Part shown: piece by piece, positions 15,652 through 25,053 of the stretch
Numbering within the stretch: the stretch's first letter is position 1
Layout of the letters: every line of letters begins with the position of its first letter
Assembly (NCBI GenBank): GCA_944325875.1
Contig: CALVBU010000006.1
Location: forward strand, 62,001 to 126,000
Direction of reading: 5' to 3'
Source of the DNA: Candidatus Gastranaerophilales bacterium
GTDB lineage: Bacteria > Cyanobacteriota > Vampirovibrionia > Gastranaerophilales > Gastranaerophilaceae
DNA length: 64,000 nt
Program-made: the position numbers and the translations under genes
The notes under the pieces: generated by a model
What the model was told of the DNA's origin: nothing
What the model saw: the letters and a program-made list of their open reading frames with translations, nothing else
Database searches by the model: none

Positions 15652-18600
15652 ATGTCAGAATATAGTGTACAACAGCAAAACATAATAAGCAATTACAGGC
15701 AGTCAAAGAATCTTGGTTTTGTAATATCCGATGACGAAGTCGTATCTATAATGCAAAAAGAGATGCAAAAGACAGGCAAAGTTTACCCTGGCTTTGAACA
15801 TCTTGCTGTATCTAAAAAAAACAATAACGAGCAAAAGCAAGCAAGTACACCAACCTCAATAACTCCTAACAACAATTTGTTTGGAACAGGAGGAACTAAA
15901 GACTTATCAGTAGGTGTAACACTAGAACGATCAAATTATAATTATGCAACTCTTACTCCTACTCAAACACAATCAGATTCAATTAAATTTTTAAAAGATA
16001 TAACAACAGAAGCAGACACTCTTGTAAAAAACCAAGATAAAGAGGCTGGAGCTCTTTCTTCAGTTGTAAATACGTGGCAAGAAGTATTTAATAAGGAATA
16101 CGCAAAATCAACAGTAAAAAAAGAAATATCTAAAACAAAACAAGACCTGATACAACTGGAAAAAGCAGCAAAAGGTGAGCCAATCGCATACGATTTTCTA
16201 GGCGAACCAATAATCCAAACTTTTGAAGAAACTTTTAAAAATACAAGAGGAGTAGAGTTTAACGAAAAGAACATTGAAGACTGTCAAAAAAAAGCACAAG
16301 ACTATGCTCAAGTAAAAACAGCCGTAGAAATGATTAATAAGACAAAAGAAAGCCTTTCCTTTTCAACAAAAGGAGATGTTACAAGCCAAATGAATCCGGA
16401 AAATGCATCAAGAGCAATAATAGATGCTTTTAAACTAGCAGGCATTAATTCAAAAGAAGAAATAAACAAAACACTAAAAGACATAAATGAGAAATACAAA
16501 GATCACCCGGACGTAAAAAAATACGGCGGGGAATTCAGATTAAGTAAAAATAAACAAGGAAAATATGTAATCTATCGAACAGCTAAAAACGGACTGCCTG
16601 CAGAAGCAACAAATGAAGAATTAAAACTAATCGCAAAAGAAATGAGTACTCGATTAGATAAATCTCTAGCGACAGCACTAGGCGTAGAGTATAAAGAAAA
16701 TGCAACCGCAGAAGAATTATCCACCCTAACACAAAATACTTTAGAAAAATATCAAAAAGAATATGAAGCAAGCTTTAAAAAAGCATATGGCAAAAAAGAT
16801 TTAAAAATATTGTCAGAGCAGTATGTACAAAAACAACAACAGGGCGTTGCTAACATAGAAATAGGATTAAATATAGCCTCAATGGCATTGATGGTGGTTC
16901 CTGGCGGAGCTGTTGCAACAAGCGGATGGGCACTAAAAGGTGCTGTAGCTTTAAAAGGAACAACTACAGGAGCAAACGTTGTAAAGGGATTAAATCTAGT
17001 CGATAAAGCAAAAAAAGGAGTAAAAATAGCACAAACTTTACAAAAAGCACAACAAGTAGCATCACCTGTAATTATGGCAAATATGACCTTAAAACCGACA
17101 GAATTGCTAGAACAACTCACATCGGAAAACGGTATGAGCGCAGAAGAATGGCAAGCCTGGGGAGAAGGGGTATTACAAAATTCAGTTTATATGGCAACAG
17201 GTATGGGAGCCAGTAAAATTGCAGAACAAGGAGCTGCCCTATACAAGACGAAATCATTAGTAAATACACTAAAACAAACAGGTAAAAGTGCTGATGAAAT
17301 AGCAGCGATGGTAAAAACAAATCCACTGAAATTTCCGAATGATATAGTAAAAAGTTTCAAAAAAATAGATACCCTAGCAAAGACATTACAAATATCAAGT
17401 GAAGTAGCATTGGATATTTCAAGTACATACTTGGTAAATAAAGTAATGGGAAATGGGGATGTTACAAAACAAGATTGGATAAATTCAGTAGCCTTTGCTA
17501 TATCAGGCGGAGTATTACAAAAGCAGTTTGCGCATTTGAATACAGATTCAAAGGTAAAATACATCCATGATGCGTTTAAAGAATATGGAGTAACAAAAGA
17601 GGATGCACAAAATATTCTAAAGACAATGGATGATATTTCTGAAGGTAAAATAAGAGTTAAAAACACTGAAAACAAAAAAACAGAAACAAGTGTTCCACAA
17701 GGAATAAGCTCAGAAGAAGAAATATTAATTAACAATGCTAGAAGTGAAGATCCTGCAGAAATTGTTGCCGATAAAGTTAAAGAGCAATGGCAGCAAACAG
17801 ATATTAATACAAGTGCAGAAAATAAACCTGTTGATTTATTTAATCTTGATAATGAAGCTGATTTAAGAGCGACTGCTCCTGATGTTAATGGCAATGTAAC
17901 ATCATTAATTTTATCAGGGAAATTTGAAGAAAAACTCACTCAACACTATGAAGATTTAGGAAATATTTTTAAAGATATTGCAAAAAATCGTAGTAATGAC
18001 ATTAAGCAACTTGCGAAAGACTGTGGTTCTGATAAACAAAAATTTGTAGATGGGGTTACCCAAATATTATCAGAAGAAATTGGTATGAAAGGATATGAAC
18101 CTAAAATAGAATTTGCAGAAATTCAAGGTGCTGATGGCTTGGCAAATTGGCCTAATGGAACAATTCAAGTTAACAAGAATACAAATAATGCTAAAAAGCT
18201 AGTAGAAATAATTTCTCATGAATTTACTCATATGCTGCAATACCGTGATATTATTGCTCAATATGGAGAACAAGGACTTCGAGATGTTGTGATGAATGAT
18301 AAATCTATTCCTGCACAACATAAAGAGACTAAAATTAAAGAAGTTATCGAAAGTCCATTTACTGCAAGATTATTAGAAAATTATAATAATTTGAAGAATT
18401 CTGAAGATGGGTCATTAAATGAATATTTAACAAGAATTTATAAAGAAGAGTTTGCTAATCCGATTAACCCTAACTCAGATATGCAAGGTTATGTAAACCA
18501 AGCAACCGAACGTGAAGCTTATAAATTAGGCTCACAAGAATTAGGAAATAATGTAGATAATCTTGAAAATACTTATGTTGGAGATGGCAATTGGCAGGTT

Positions 18601-21600
18601 GAAAAAGGGGACATTCAAGAAATAAACGGTAAAAAATTTAGAATAAATTCTGATGGAACAATTACAAGATTAAACCCAGAATCGCTTCCTGCAGGTATAA
18701 CTGAAGGCGGAATGTCTGATACAGAATTTCAGATAAAAGGTAATGAATTGTGCCAAAGAAAAGATGGCAGTATGAGCCCAGCAGCTAAGGCTTTATTTGA
18801 ATCAGTAATAAATAGTGATTTAGCAAAAAAAAGCTATGATATAAATAAATTTAAACTTGAAAATTTTCAATACATGTCAAGAGATTATAAAAACAATTTG
18901 TTTAGCGAAGAAATGCTGGGCTATGCAAAAGAATTTGTAGATTGTATTCCAAAAGATAAAGATCCAGACATGCTAATAAGTACAGATAGTGTAATAAGAA
19001 ATATAATCATGTTTGAGTTAGAATATGCAAAGCCAGAAGAAAAAACTAAAATTATTGATGCTACAAAACTATTACTATCAAATCCAAATGTAAGAAATGG
19101 AATTGTTAATGATATTATAGAAGCTTGTACTGAGGGAAATCCAAAATATGGTTATACCTTTAATGAAAAAGCTTTTAATCAAATTAATAAATTATTTGAA
19201 CAAAAAATTGAAAACAGAAAAGATAATCAAAATTATACATATTCTCTAATGATTTCAGAAATAGCTAAAAACGCTATTCACTATGAAAAAGATGCAAATG
19301 GAAATCAAATTAAACATTTTGACGACATTGGATTTAAAATAGGGATGATGCTTCCAGAATCAGATCCAAACAACAATTATGTACACTACAATTTGCAAAA
19401 AAATTATGATACAGGTGAAATAGATTTATCTACGATTGATAGAATTACTCAAGATTATATTATTCAAAAAGTTACAAAAGAATTTTTCCAAAGTGAAAAA
19501 GAAGTAACAGAATATAATTTAAGGACCTATCAAAACGAAACTCACATTTATCATGATGAATATGCAGAACCGTTAAGAAACTTATGTACGGTTGATGGGA
19601 AACTAAATGTCCAAAATTGTTTTGCCGTAGATTATATGATAAACAATTTAGAAATTGGAAAATCCGAAGTTGTTAAAATTCTTAAAAATTATAGAAATCA
19701 AGACGGAATTCTTGATATGACTATGTTGCGTTTAATTAAAAATAAGAGAAATGATTATTCAGGAATAGACATACTTAAAACATTAGAGAAATTAGCAATA
19801 GAGCCTAAAATTTTGTATGGCAAAGATGGCACAGTCGATAAAGAGATTTTATCTACTTTGCAAAATGCAACTTTTGCAAGATCAATGACTCGTATAGAAA
19901 AAGATTATTATAGTCGCTATGCTCCACCTTGTTCTTATGACATATCTAAGCATTATATGACAGATGGCAAAATTGATTTTGATAAACTAAATATTGTAGA
20001 GTCTGAACTTAAAGATATAATTAAAGAACTGGATATCAAAGTTGATAATGCTATACAACGGTGTGCTGTAAGCAATTTGTATAATACAATTAAGGAAAAT
20101 CCGGAGATGTCAGAACAAATCTTAGAAGCTGCAAAAAAAGGTGGAATGTTTGCTTTAAGAAACACTTCTGATATAAACGGTAAAGGCATCAATTTAGAAG
20201 ATTTGCATTACTATGCATCTTTACCTGATGATTTATATAAACTTATCCAAAATAAATCTTGGTTAATTCCTTTTGTCAAAGGAGATACAGTTAAAAACGA
20301 GGTGAAATGGTATATTGAGCACGATTTAAAACCTGAAGATAAATTAATTTTAGATAAACATGGAATAAATATTGACTACGTTATTAGTTCTAAAAAGAAT
20401 GAATTCAATAGAAAATCACCAGTTTCGCAACAAGCCCAAAATCAATTTGAAAAAACAATTGAATCATTAGATGCTACTTTGGCTAAAGCAGATGTCAGCA
20501 GAGGAATAGAACTAGAATACTCTAGGGATCAATTTGAAAACGATATTGTTGATGCAGTAAAAGATTTGCCACAACCTAGAGCAAATGATATTTTAAATTC
20601 TTTTGGGTTGAGGTTAAATAATGGAAAAATTGAAGGTATAATCACAAAGCCTAAAATGGACGCTCCTCAAAGTTTGGCTAATGTCGAACAAAAAATAAAA
20701 CAGTGCATCGAAAAATTTCAAAATAATAGAATATTGAATCCAGATCCGTCATTGAATAATATATATACATCTTTAACAAAAGAGTTTCCTGAATTTGCAA
20801 TGCTTGTTGGAAAAATTGGCTCAGATGGCCAAAAAGTGGATGTTAGCGTATTAAGACAAATGCAATCATTAATAAATAATTCGCAATATAAAGAATTTTC
20901 ACCTCAAGAACAAAAAATGGCAAAATTGACATTAATGTTGAGAGCATTTGATGAAATAGATTCAACACCAAATATTATTGAAAAATCTTTTACCATCGAC
21001 AATGACGGAACATCTGTCAATGTAACACATAAACGTTATAAAAAAAGTGATTTTGCCTGGGAAATTTTAGAACGCTTCAATTTAACAGATGCTGAAAAAT
21101 ATGCAATTACAGATTTAGTCGCACACTCTGGTTGGAGTAAAGAATTTAATAGTGGCGTCGTTGATATTGGTATCGCAAGAAACCATAATACTGAATGGAT
21201 TGAACGTAATGGGGCAAAACCTTACCCAGATATAAATCCTGAAAATAATGCAAATAAAGTGGCCGTTAATACAAGGTTTGGAACCTTAAAATTATCTAAA
21301 CTTATAGAAGATATAATTAATCCAAACAACAATATTGATATTAAGCAAATAGAAACGGCGCAAAAAAGAATTTATCAAAATATGCAGATTGTAAATTCTG
21401 TAACTGCAAAAGATCTTGAACCTTATTGGGAAACTCAAATTATTGATGGTGTCGAATGCCAGGTTATTGATCTTCGAAAAACAAAATTACCTGATGATTT
21501 ATATTTGATGGGTCATTTTACAGAACACGGGGTAGATAATTTATATAATTTGCTAAGTAATAAAAATGATAAAGTATTTTTCTCAAATTCTTTGTTAAAA

Positions 21601-22083
21601 CCTAATGCTGCAAAAACTTTTTCAGGTCGTACACAAGGAATTATTTCCGAATTCGATAATAGAAATATTGCCGAAACAGACCGTTATAATATAGATTCAG
21701 GTTTTGGGAAATCATATAATGATTTTGTAGAAACTATGTCTGATACCAGAGGTAAACGTTTTGTCGCGAGTTCTGTTATGAAAACGTTAGGCCTAACAAA
21801 CGAAGAATACGGATTATTAATGGAACAAATTGTTGATAAAAGGTTAAATGAAATAGATGATTATTGCAATATCAATGGCAGATATTTATCAAAACAAGAA
21901 ATAATTGATGCGCATAATGCAGCTTATGAAAATATGCTAAAAGCACAAGGAGAACAGAATGAAATAACTATATTAAATCAGACTCCAATTGCGTTTGTAT
22001 ATTCTGCGTCAAAAACTTATCAGGGGAATTGTCCATTCTCAATGAAAAATAGTCCATTGAAACGCGTAATAATATTTCCATAG
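15652..22083 (+). CDS. very large protein (2143 residues) with HExxH metallopeptidase-like domain
   Basis: I do not recognise the whole architecture. Residues 1-400 are polar and helical. About residues 400-450 and 490-530 are small-residue hydrophobic stretches (ASMALMVVPGGAVATSGWALKG and similar) that could insert in a membrane. Residues 840-1000 form a peptidase-like unit: HEFTHMLQYRD (H856, E857, H860), then a conserved NQATEREAYKLG about 100 residues later, a likely place for the third zinc ligand. The remaining 1100 residues are mostly helical without known motifs. There is no N-terminal signal peptide. Size and composition suggest an exported effector or toxin-like protein, but nothing proves export. 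AGGAAAA precedes the start. The extreme C-terminus seems frame-shifted; the undamaged frame would run to 22124 (see findings). Confidence 0.7.
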   Translation: MSEYSVQQQNIISNYRQSKNLGFVISDDEVVSIMQKEMQKTGKVYPGFEHLAVSKKNNNEQKQASTPTSITPNNNLFGTGGTKDLSVGVTLERSNYNYATLTPTQTQSDSIKFLKDITTEADTLVKNQDKEAGALSSVVNTWQEVFNKEYAKSTVKKEISKTKQDLIQLEKAAKGEPIAYDFLGEPIIQTFEETFKNTRGVEFNEKNIEDCQKKAQDYAQVKTAVEMINKTKESLSFSTKGDVTSQMNPENASRAIIDAFKLAGINSKEEINKTLKDINEKYKDHPDVKKYGGEFRLSKNKQGKYVIYRTAKNGLPAEATNEELKLIAKEMSTRLDKSLATALGVEYKENATAEELSTLTQNTLEKYQKEYEASFKKAYGKKDLKILSEQYVQKQQQGVANIEIGLNIASMALMVVPGGAVATSGWALKGAVALKGTTTGANVVKGLNLVDKAKKGVKIAQTLQKAQQVASPVIMANMTLKPTELLEQLTSENGMSAEEWQAWGEGVLQNSVYMATGMGASKIAEQGAALYKTKSLVNTLKQTGKSADEIAAMVKTNPLKFPNDIVKSFKKIDTLAKTLQISSEVALDISSTYLVNKVMGNGDVTKQDWINSVAFAISGGVLQKQFAHLNTDSKVKYIHDAFKEYGVTKEDAQNILKTMDDISEGKIRVKNTENKKTETSVPQGISSEEEILINNARSEDPAEIVADKVKEQWQQTDINTSAENKPVDLFNLDNEADLRATAPDVNGNVTSLILSGKFEEKLTQHYEDLGNIFKDIAKNRSNDIKQLAKDCGSDKQKFVDGVTQILSEEIGMKGYEPKIEFAEIQGADGLANWPNGTIQVNKNTNNAKKLVEIISHEFTHMLQYRDIIAQYGEQGLRDVVMNDKSIPAQHKETKIKEVIESPFTARLLENYNNLKNSEDGSLNEYLTRIYKEEFANPINPNSDMQGYVNQATEREAYKLGSQELGNNVDNLENTYVGDGNWQVEKGDIQEINGKKFRINSDGTITRLNPESLPAGITEGGMSDTEFQIKGNELCQRKDGSMSPAAKALFESVINSDLAKKSYDINKFKLENFQYMSRDYKNNLFSEEMLGYAKEFVDCIPKDKDPDMLISTDSVIRNIIMFELEYAKPEEKTKIIDATKLLLSNPNVRNGIVNDIIEACTEGNPKYGYTFNEKAFNQINKLFEQKIENRKDNQNYTYSLMISEIAKNAIHYEKDANGNQIKHFDDIGFKIGMMLPESDPNNNYVHYNLQKNYDTGEIDLSTIDRITQDYIIQKVTKEFFQSEKEVTEYNLRTYQNETHIYHDEYAEPLRNLCTVDGKLNVQNCFAVDYMINNLEIGKSEVVKILKNYRNQDGILDMTMLRLIKNKRNDYSGIDILKTLEKLAIEPKILYGKDGTVDKEILSTLQNATFARSMTRIEKDYYSRYAPPCSYDISKHYMTDGKIDFDKLNIVESELKDIIKELDIKVDNAIQRCAVSNLYNTIKENPEMSEQILEAAKKGGMFALRNTSDINGKGINLEDLHYYASLPDDLYKLIQNKSWLIPFVKGDTVKNEVKWYIEHDLKPEDKLILDKHGINIDYVISSKKNEFNRKSPVSQQAQNQFEKTIESLDATLAKADVSRGIELEYSRDQFENDIVDAVKDLPQPRANDILNSFGLRLNNGKIEGIITKPKMDAPQSLANVEQKIKQCIEKFQNNRILNPDPSLNNIYTSLTKEFPEFAMLVGKIGSDGQKVDVSVLRQMQSLINNSQYKEFSPQEQKMAKLTLMLRAFDEIDSTPNIIEKSFTIDNDGTSVNVTHKRYKKSDFAWEILERFNLTDAEKYAITDLVAHSGWSKEFNSGVVDIGIARNHNTEWIERNGAKPYPDINPENNANKVAVNTRFGTLKLSKLIEDIINPNNNIDIKQIETAQKRIYQNMQIVNSVTAKDLEPYWETQIIDGVECQVIDLRKTKLPDDLYLMGHFTEHGVDNLYNLLSNKNDKVFFSNSLLKPNAAKTFSGRTQGIISEFDNRNIAETDRYNIDSGFGKSYNDFVETMSDTRGKRFVASSVMKTLGLTNEEYGLLMEQIVDKRLNEIDDYCNINGRYLSKQEIIDAHNAAYENMLKAQGEQNEITILNQTPIAFVYSASKTYQGNCPFSMKNSPLKRVIIFP

Positions 22084-22113
22084 AAAAGTTATTAAAAGTC
22101 ATAAATAAGCATA

Positions 22114-22725
22114 TTAGTTTATGAATTTTATTGATTCTTCATCAAATAAAGGAGCCTCTTGTCCAATTTCAACAAAAATAGCTTTACTTGGAAAATTTTT
22201 AAACACAATAAAATATCTTGTACCACTATTACCAACACCAAAACCTCCACAAGTATATGGTATAGGCTCTTTTGGGCTTAATTTATTCATTTCAACTTCT
22301 GCATTACCTTTTGGCTTTAAAATGTACTTTTCAGCATCATTATCTTGTTTAAATTTGAAAAATTCACAATTTTCAAGAGCATACCAACTACTGTCTATAT
22401 TTAAATAATTTGTTGCTGACAAACTTGATAAAAGGCTATCAATGCTATTATTTTTTAATGTATACACTTTTATTACTGGGGATAATATTTCCTTGTTATT
22501 TGCATCATATCTTTGAATAAAAATCGTATTTGAATTTGATACAAATTTAATATTAGAATTTTCCTGTACTCGCAGCGTTAAACCTGCACCTGAAAAATCT
22601 TTCCAAACGAAACCGGGATAAGGTTCTCGCAAAGTCTTTTTCGGTATATTTGAACAGCCATAAGAAAATAGAGTTATACTAATAGCTATACAACTTAATA
22701 AAAATATATTAATACACTTTCTCAT
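22114..22725 (-). CDS. predicted lipoprotein of unknown function
   Basis: The start at 22725 is chosen because GAGGA lies eight bases before it and the product then begins MRKCINIFLLSCIAISITLF followed by SYGCSN, a signal peptide with a slightly unusual lipobox (Cys24; Ser at -3 and Tyr at -2). The mature part of about 180 residues is beta-rich with no motif I know. It contains YPGFVWKDFSGAGLTLRVQEN and ends with a compact globular region. It follows the GT-C-like membrane protein gene by 49 bases on the same strand, so the two are probably one unit. It is likely anchored in a membrane facing the periplasm. Confidence 0.7.
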   Translation of the reverse strand: MRKCINIFLLSCIAISITLFSYGCSNIPKKTLREPYPGFVWKDFSGAGLTLRVQENSNIKFVSNSNTIFIQRYDANNKEILSPVIKVYTLKNNSIDSLLSSLSATNYLNIDSSWYALENCEFFKFKQDNDAEKYILKPKGNAEVEMNKLSPKEPIPYTCGGFGVGNSGTRYFIVFKNFPSKAIFVEIGQEAPLFDEESIKFIN

Positions 22726-22774
22726 AATACAATCCTCACTTAATGATTGCGACAAATAAGGCAAATCCAAATAC

Positions 22775-24949
22775 CTAATATTTTAATGGATTATTTAAAT
22801 TTTCATAAACTTTATAAGTCTTACGCTTTATTGACCCATCTTGTTCAACTCCAACTCTATAAGTCGTTTTATTAATCAAATTTAAATTATAATAATCAAC
22901 AAAACTTTTATCAAACTTACATTTAGAAGTATCAATATTATACTTTTCCTTTTCCAAGTTTCTTATAATATTTCCATCAAACCCTAAGTAAGAACAAGAA
23001 ATTCCATTTTTATTAATATAACCATATTCATCAAGAATTTTGCCATCTAAAAATAAAGTAGTACTCAATTGTGAATCATCTCTTATAATTATAATATTAT
23101 AGTCATTAAGATTAATTTTCTCTATCTCTGAGGCAAGCGCAATATCTATTTTATAACCTTCAAACATTAGTCTTTTAATCGGCATCAATGAATCATCTGA
23201 ATTTGCAAAATACAAAATTTTATTTTCTGGACTGAACTTTTTAATCTTATTACTTACCATACAAGAAACATCTTTAACATTGTACTTATTTATATCTTCC
23301 AACTCAGTCAAAAAAGAACACTCAGTTATAGTATGCAACTGTTTCAATGTTGCACCTTGGCTAAACGCTTTAAAAATATTATTATATGGATATATCGTAA
23401 TCTCCACTGGCAATGTAAACATATAAACAAGCCCAATTAAAGTAATTAGGAGTTTATAAAAAGTATATTTTTTTGAATATGCATAACTCAATATAGGCAC
23501 AGTTAACATAGCAAAAGTAACTAAAAACCTTATGTTAAAGCTCATAAAAGCTAATTTGTATGCCATAACAAATACAGTTACTAAAAATAAATAAAAGAAT
23601 GAAACAAGGAAAAAAGATTTATAATTTTTATTGCATTTACTTCTGTAAACAGCAACAATATACAATGGAATAAAAAATAATGGGCCAAATAAACCAAATC
23701 CTGCACTAGCTGAAGATACAGAGCGCGCAATAAAAGGATATACAACATTGGTATGTCCTAGTCCATTATTAGCATTTATTGCATTTAATAAGCCTTCACG
23801 CAATTTTAAAATAGAAGAAGATAAATCTGCTGACCAAAAATACTCAGGGAAAGAAAAGAAATCAAAAATATATCTATATAAATTAGAAAAAGTAGACATA
23901 AATCCATCTGTATTTGAATGCCCTAATGCAATATTCAAAGATGAAATAAAATGTCCATAATTTATAAAATTTAAAATATAATTATATGAGGCAAACAAAA
24001 TAAAATTTATCAAGAATAATAAAGAAAAAGTAATTATAGGCTTATAAAAAGCTTTCTTCAATCGCAAGACACTATACCAAATACACCACAATACCAAAGC
24101 CGGAAGCATTAACAATACAGTGGTCTTTGTACCTACACCCAAAGCCAAAGCTAAAGAAGCCCAATAACAAAAAGAAATTTTATTATTATTCAGATATTGA
24201 ATATAAAAATAAATAACACACAAAACTAACGCTGCAATAATCACGCCTGTTTCTAAACCAGTATATCTAAGCAGCACAAATGGTATTGAAGCTACAATTA
24301 AACAAGTCCACAATTTCCTTCTTAATGAAAATTTTAACTCAGATAACAGACCATAAATAACTGTCAGAAAGAGTCCAACCCCGCAAAAGTTAAACACAAA
24401 TAACCACAAATCACTATTAATAAATAAAATAAACCAAGAATATAAAATTTCTGAATTAATTGGAAACATCAACATCCTTGGATCTGCAGCATAAATATGA
24501 TTTAGGTTCCCATTTTCGACCCAAAAAAGAGCTCTTACTACTCTATAAGTGGAAGAATCTACATCGATACCTTGCATTATTAAAATTAAAAATAATGAGG
24601 TTATGCATACAAACAAAAAACCTATAGATAGCAAAGCAATTGTCTTATCTAATTTTATAGCCACAATATAATCTTTAGCAATAGCTTTAAAATCAGGTCT
24701 CAATATTGGATACTTTTTTAACCTCCACAAAATAGCAGTTAACAAAGCAAAAACAATATTTACAATTATAACATTAACCTTTGAAATTCCAGAAAAGAGT
24801 GATAGAAACTCAAATGTTATAACAACATTTGCAAATGCTGAAAGTATAAAACAAATTATATTATTAACAATATTTTTAGAATCAAAAATATTTGCAATAA
24901 AAAAAGAACTTGTTAGTACAAGACACACAGACAAAAATAATAAAAGCAT
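22775..24949 (-). CDS. polytopic membrane protein, GT-C glycosyltransferase-like
   Basis: 724 residues. About 500 N-terminal residues form many membrane helices and about 180 C-terminal residues are soluble. The first extracytoplasmic loop has DVDSSTYRVVRALFWVENGNLNHIYAADPRMLMFP, the acidic-loop arrangement of GT-C enzymes that use polyprenyl-phosphate sugars (ArnT/PMT-like). The exact family is uncertain. It may add sugars to lipid A, other glycans or surface proteins; the nearby pilin operon makes pilin glycosylation thinkable, but nothing shows it. AAGGAG precedes the start. A terminator for the upstream pilin operon separates it from that operon. Confidence 0.65.
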   Translation of the reverse strand: MLLLFLSVCLVLTSSFFIANIFDSKNIVNNIICFILSAFANVVITFEFLSLFSGISKVNVIIVNIVFALLTAILWRLKKYPILRPDFKAIAKDYIVAIKLDKTIALLSIGFLFVCITSLFLILIMQGIDVDSSTYRVVRALFWVENGNLNHIYAADPRMLMFPINSEILYSWFILFINSDLWLFVFNFCGVGLFLTVIYGLLSELKFSLRRKLWTCLIVASIPFVLLRYTGLETGVIIAALVLCVIYFYIQYLNNNKISFCYWASLALALGVGTKTTVLLMLPALVLWCIWYSVLRLKKAFYKPIITFSLLFLINFILFASYNYILNFINYGHFISSLNIALGHSNTDGFMSTFSNLYRYIFDFFSFPEYFWSADLSSSILKLREGLLNAINANNGLGHTNVVYPFIARSVSSASAGFGLFGPLFFIPLYIVAVYRSKCNKNYKSFFLVSFFYLFLVTVFVMAYKLAFMSFNIRFLVTFAMLTVPILSYAYSKKYTFYKLLITLIGLVYMFTLPVEITIYPYNNIFKAFSQGATLKQLHTITECSFLTELEDINKYNVKDVSCMVSNKIKKFSPENKILYFANSDDSLMPIKRLMFEGYKIDIALASEIEKINLNDYNIIIIRDDSQLSTTLFLDGKILDEYGYINKNGISCSYLGFDGNIIRNLEKEKYNIDTSKCKFDKSFVDYYNLNLINKTTYRVGVEQDGSIKRKTYKVYENLNNPLKY

Positions 24950-25003
24950 AACATCTCCTTATTGCAAGATTTTAGCAAATACAGATTTAAAATGCAAGAA
25001 AAC

Positions 25004-25046
25004 TATAATAAAAAAACAACCTCACTTTAATTTAGTGAGGTTGTTT
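25004..25046 (-). terminator. terminator of the glycine-rich pilin operon
   Basis: A 13-base stem (25014-25026 with 25034-25046, arms AACAACCTCACT and AGTGAGGTTGTT) around a 7-base loop. Read on the minus strand it is followed by a T-run (TTTTTTTATT). It lies eight bases after the stop of the last pilin gene. Confidence 0.9.
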
Positions 25047-25053
25047 AAATTAA

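Noticed and set aside
15963-17939. Several reverse-strand frames of 60-250 codons inside the giant gene
   Set aside because: Shadows of a long forward frame with biased codons; Ser/Phe/Leu-rich products without motifs or start signals.
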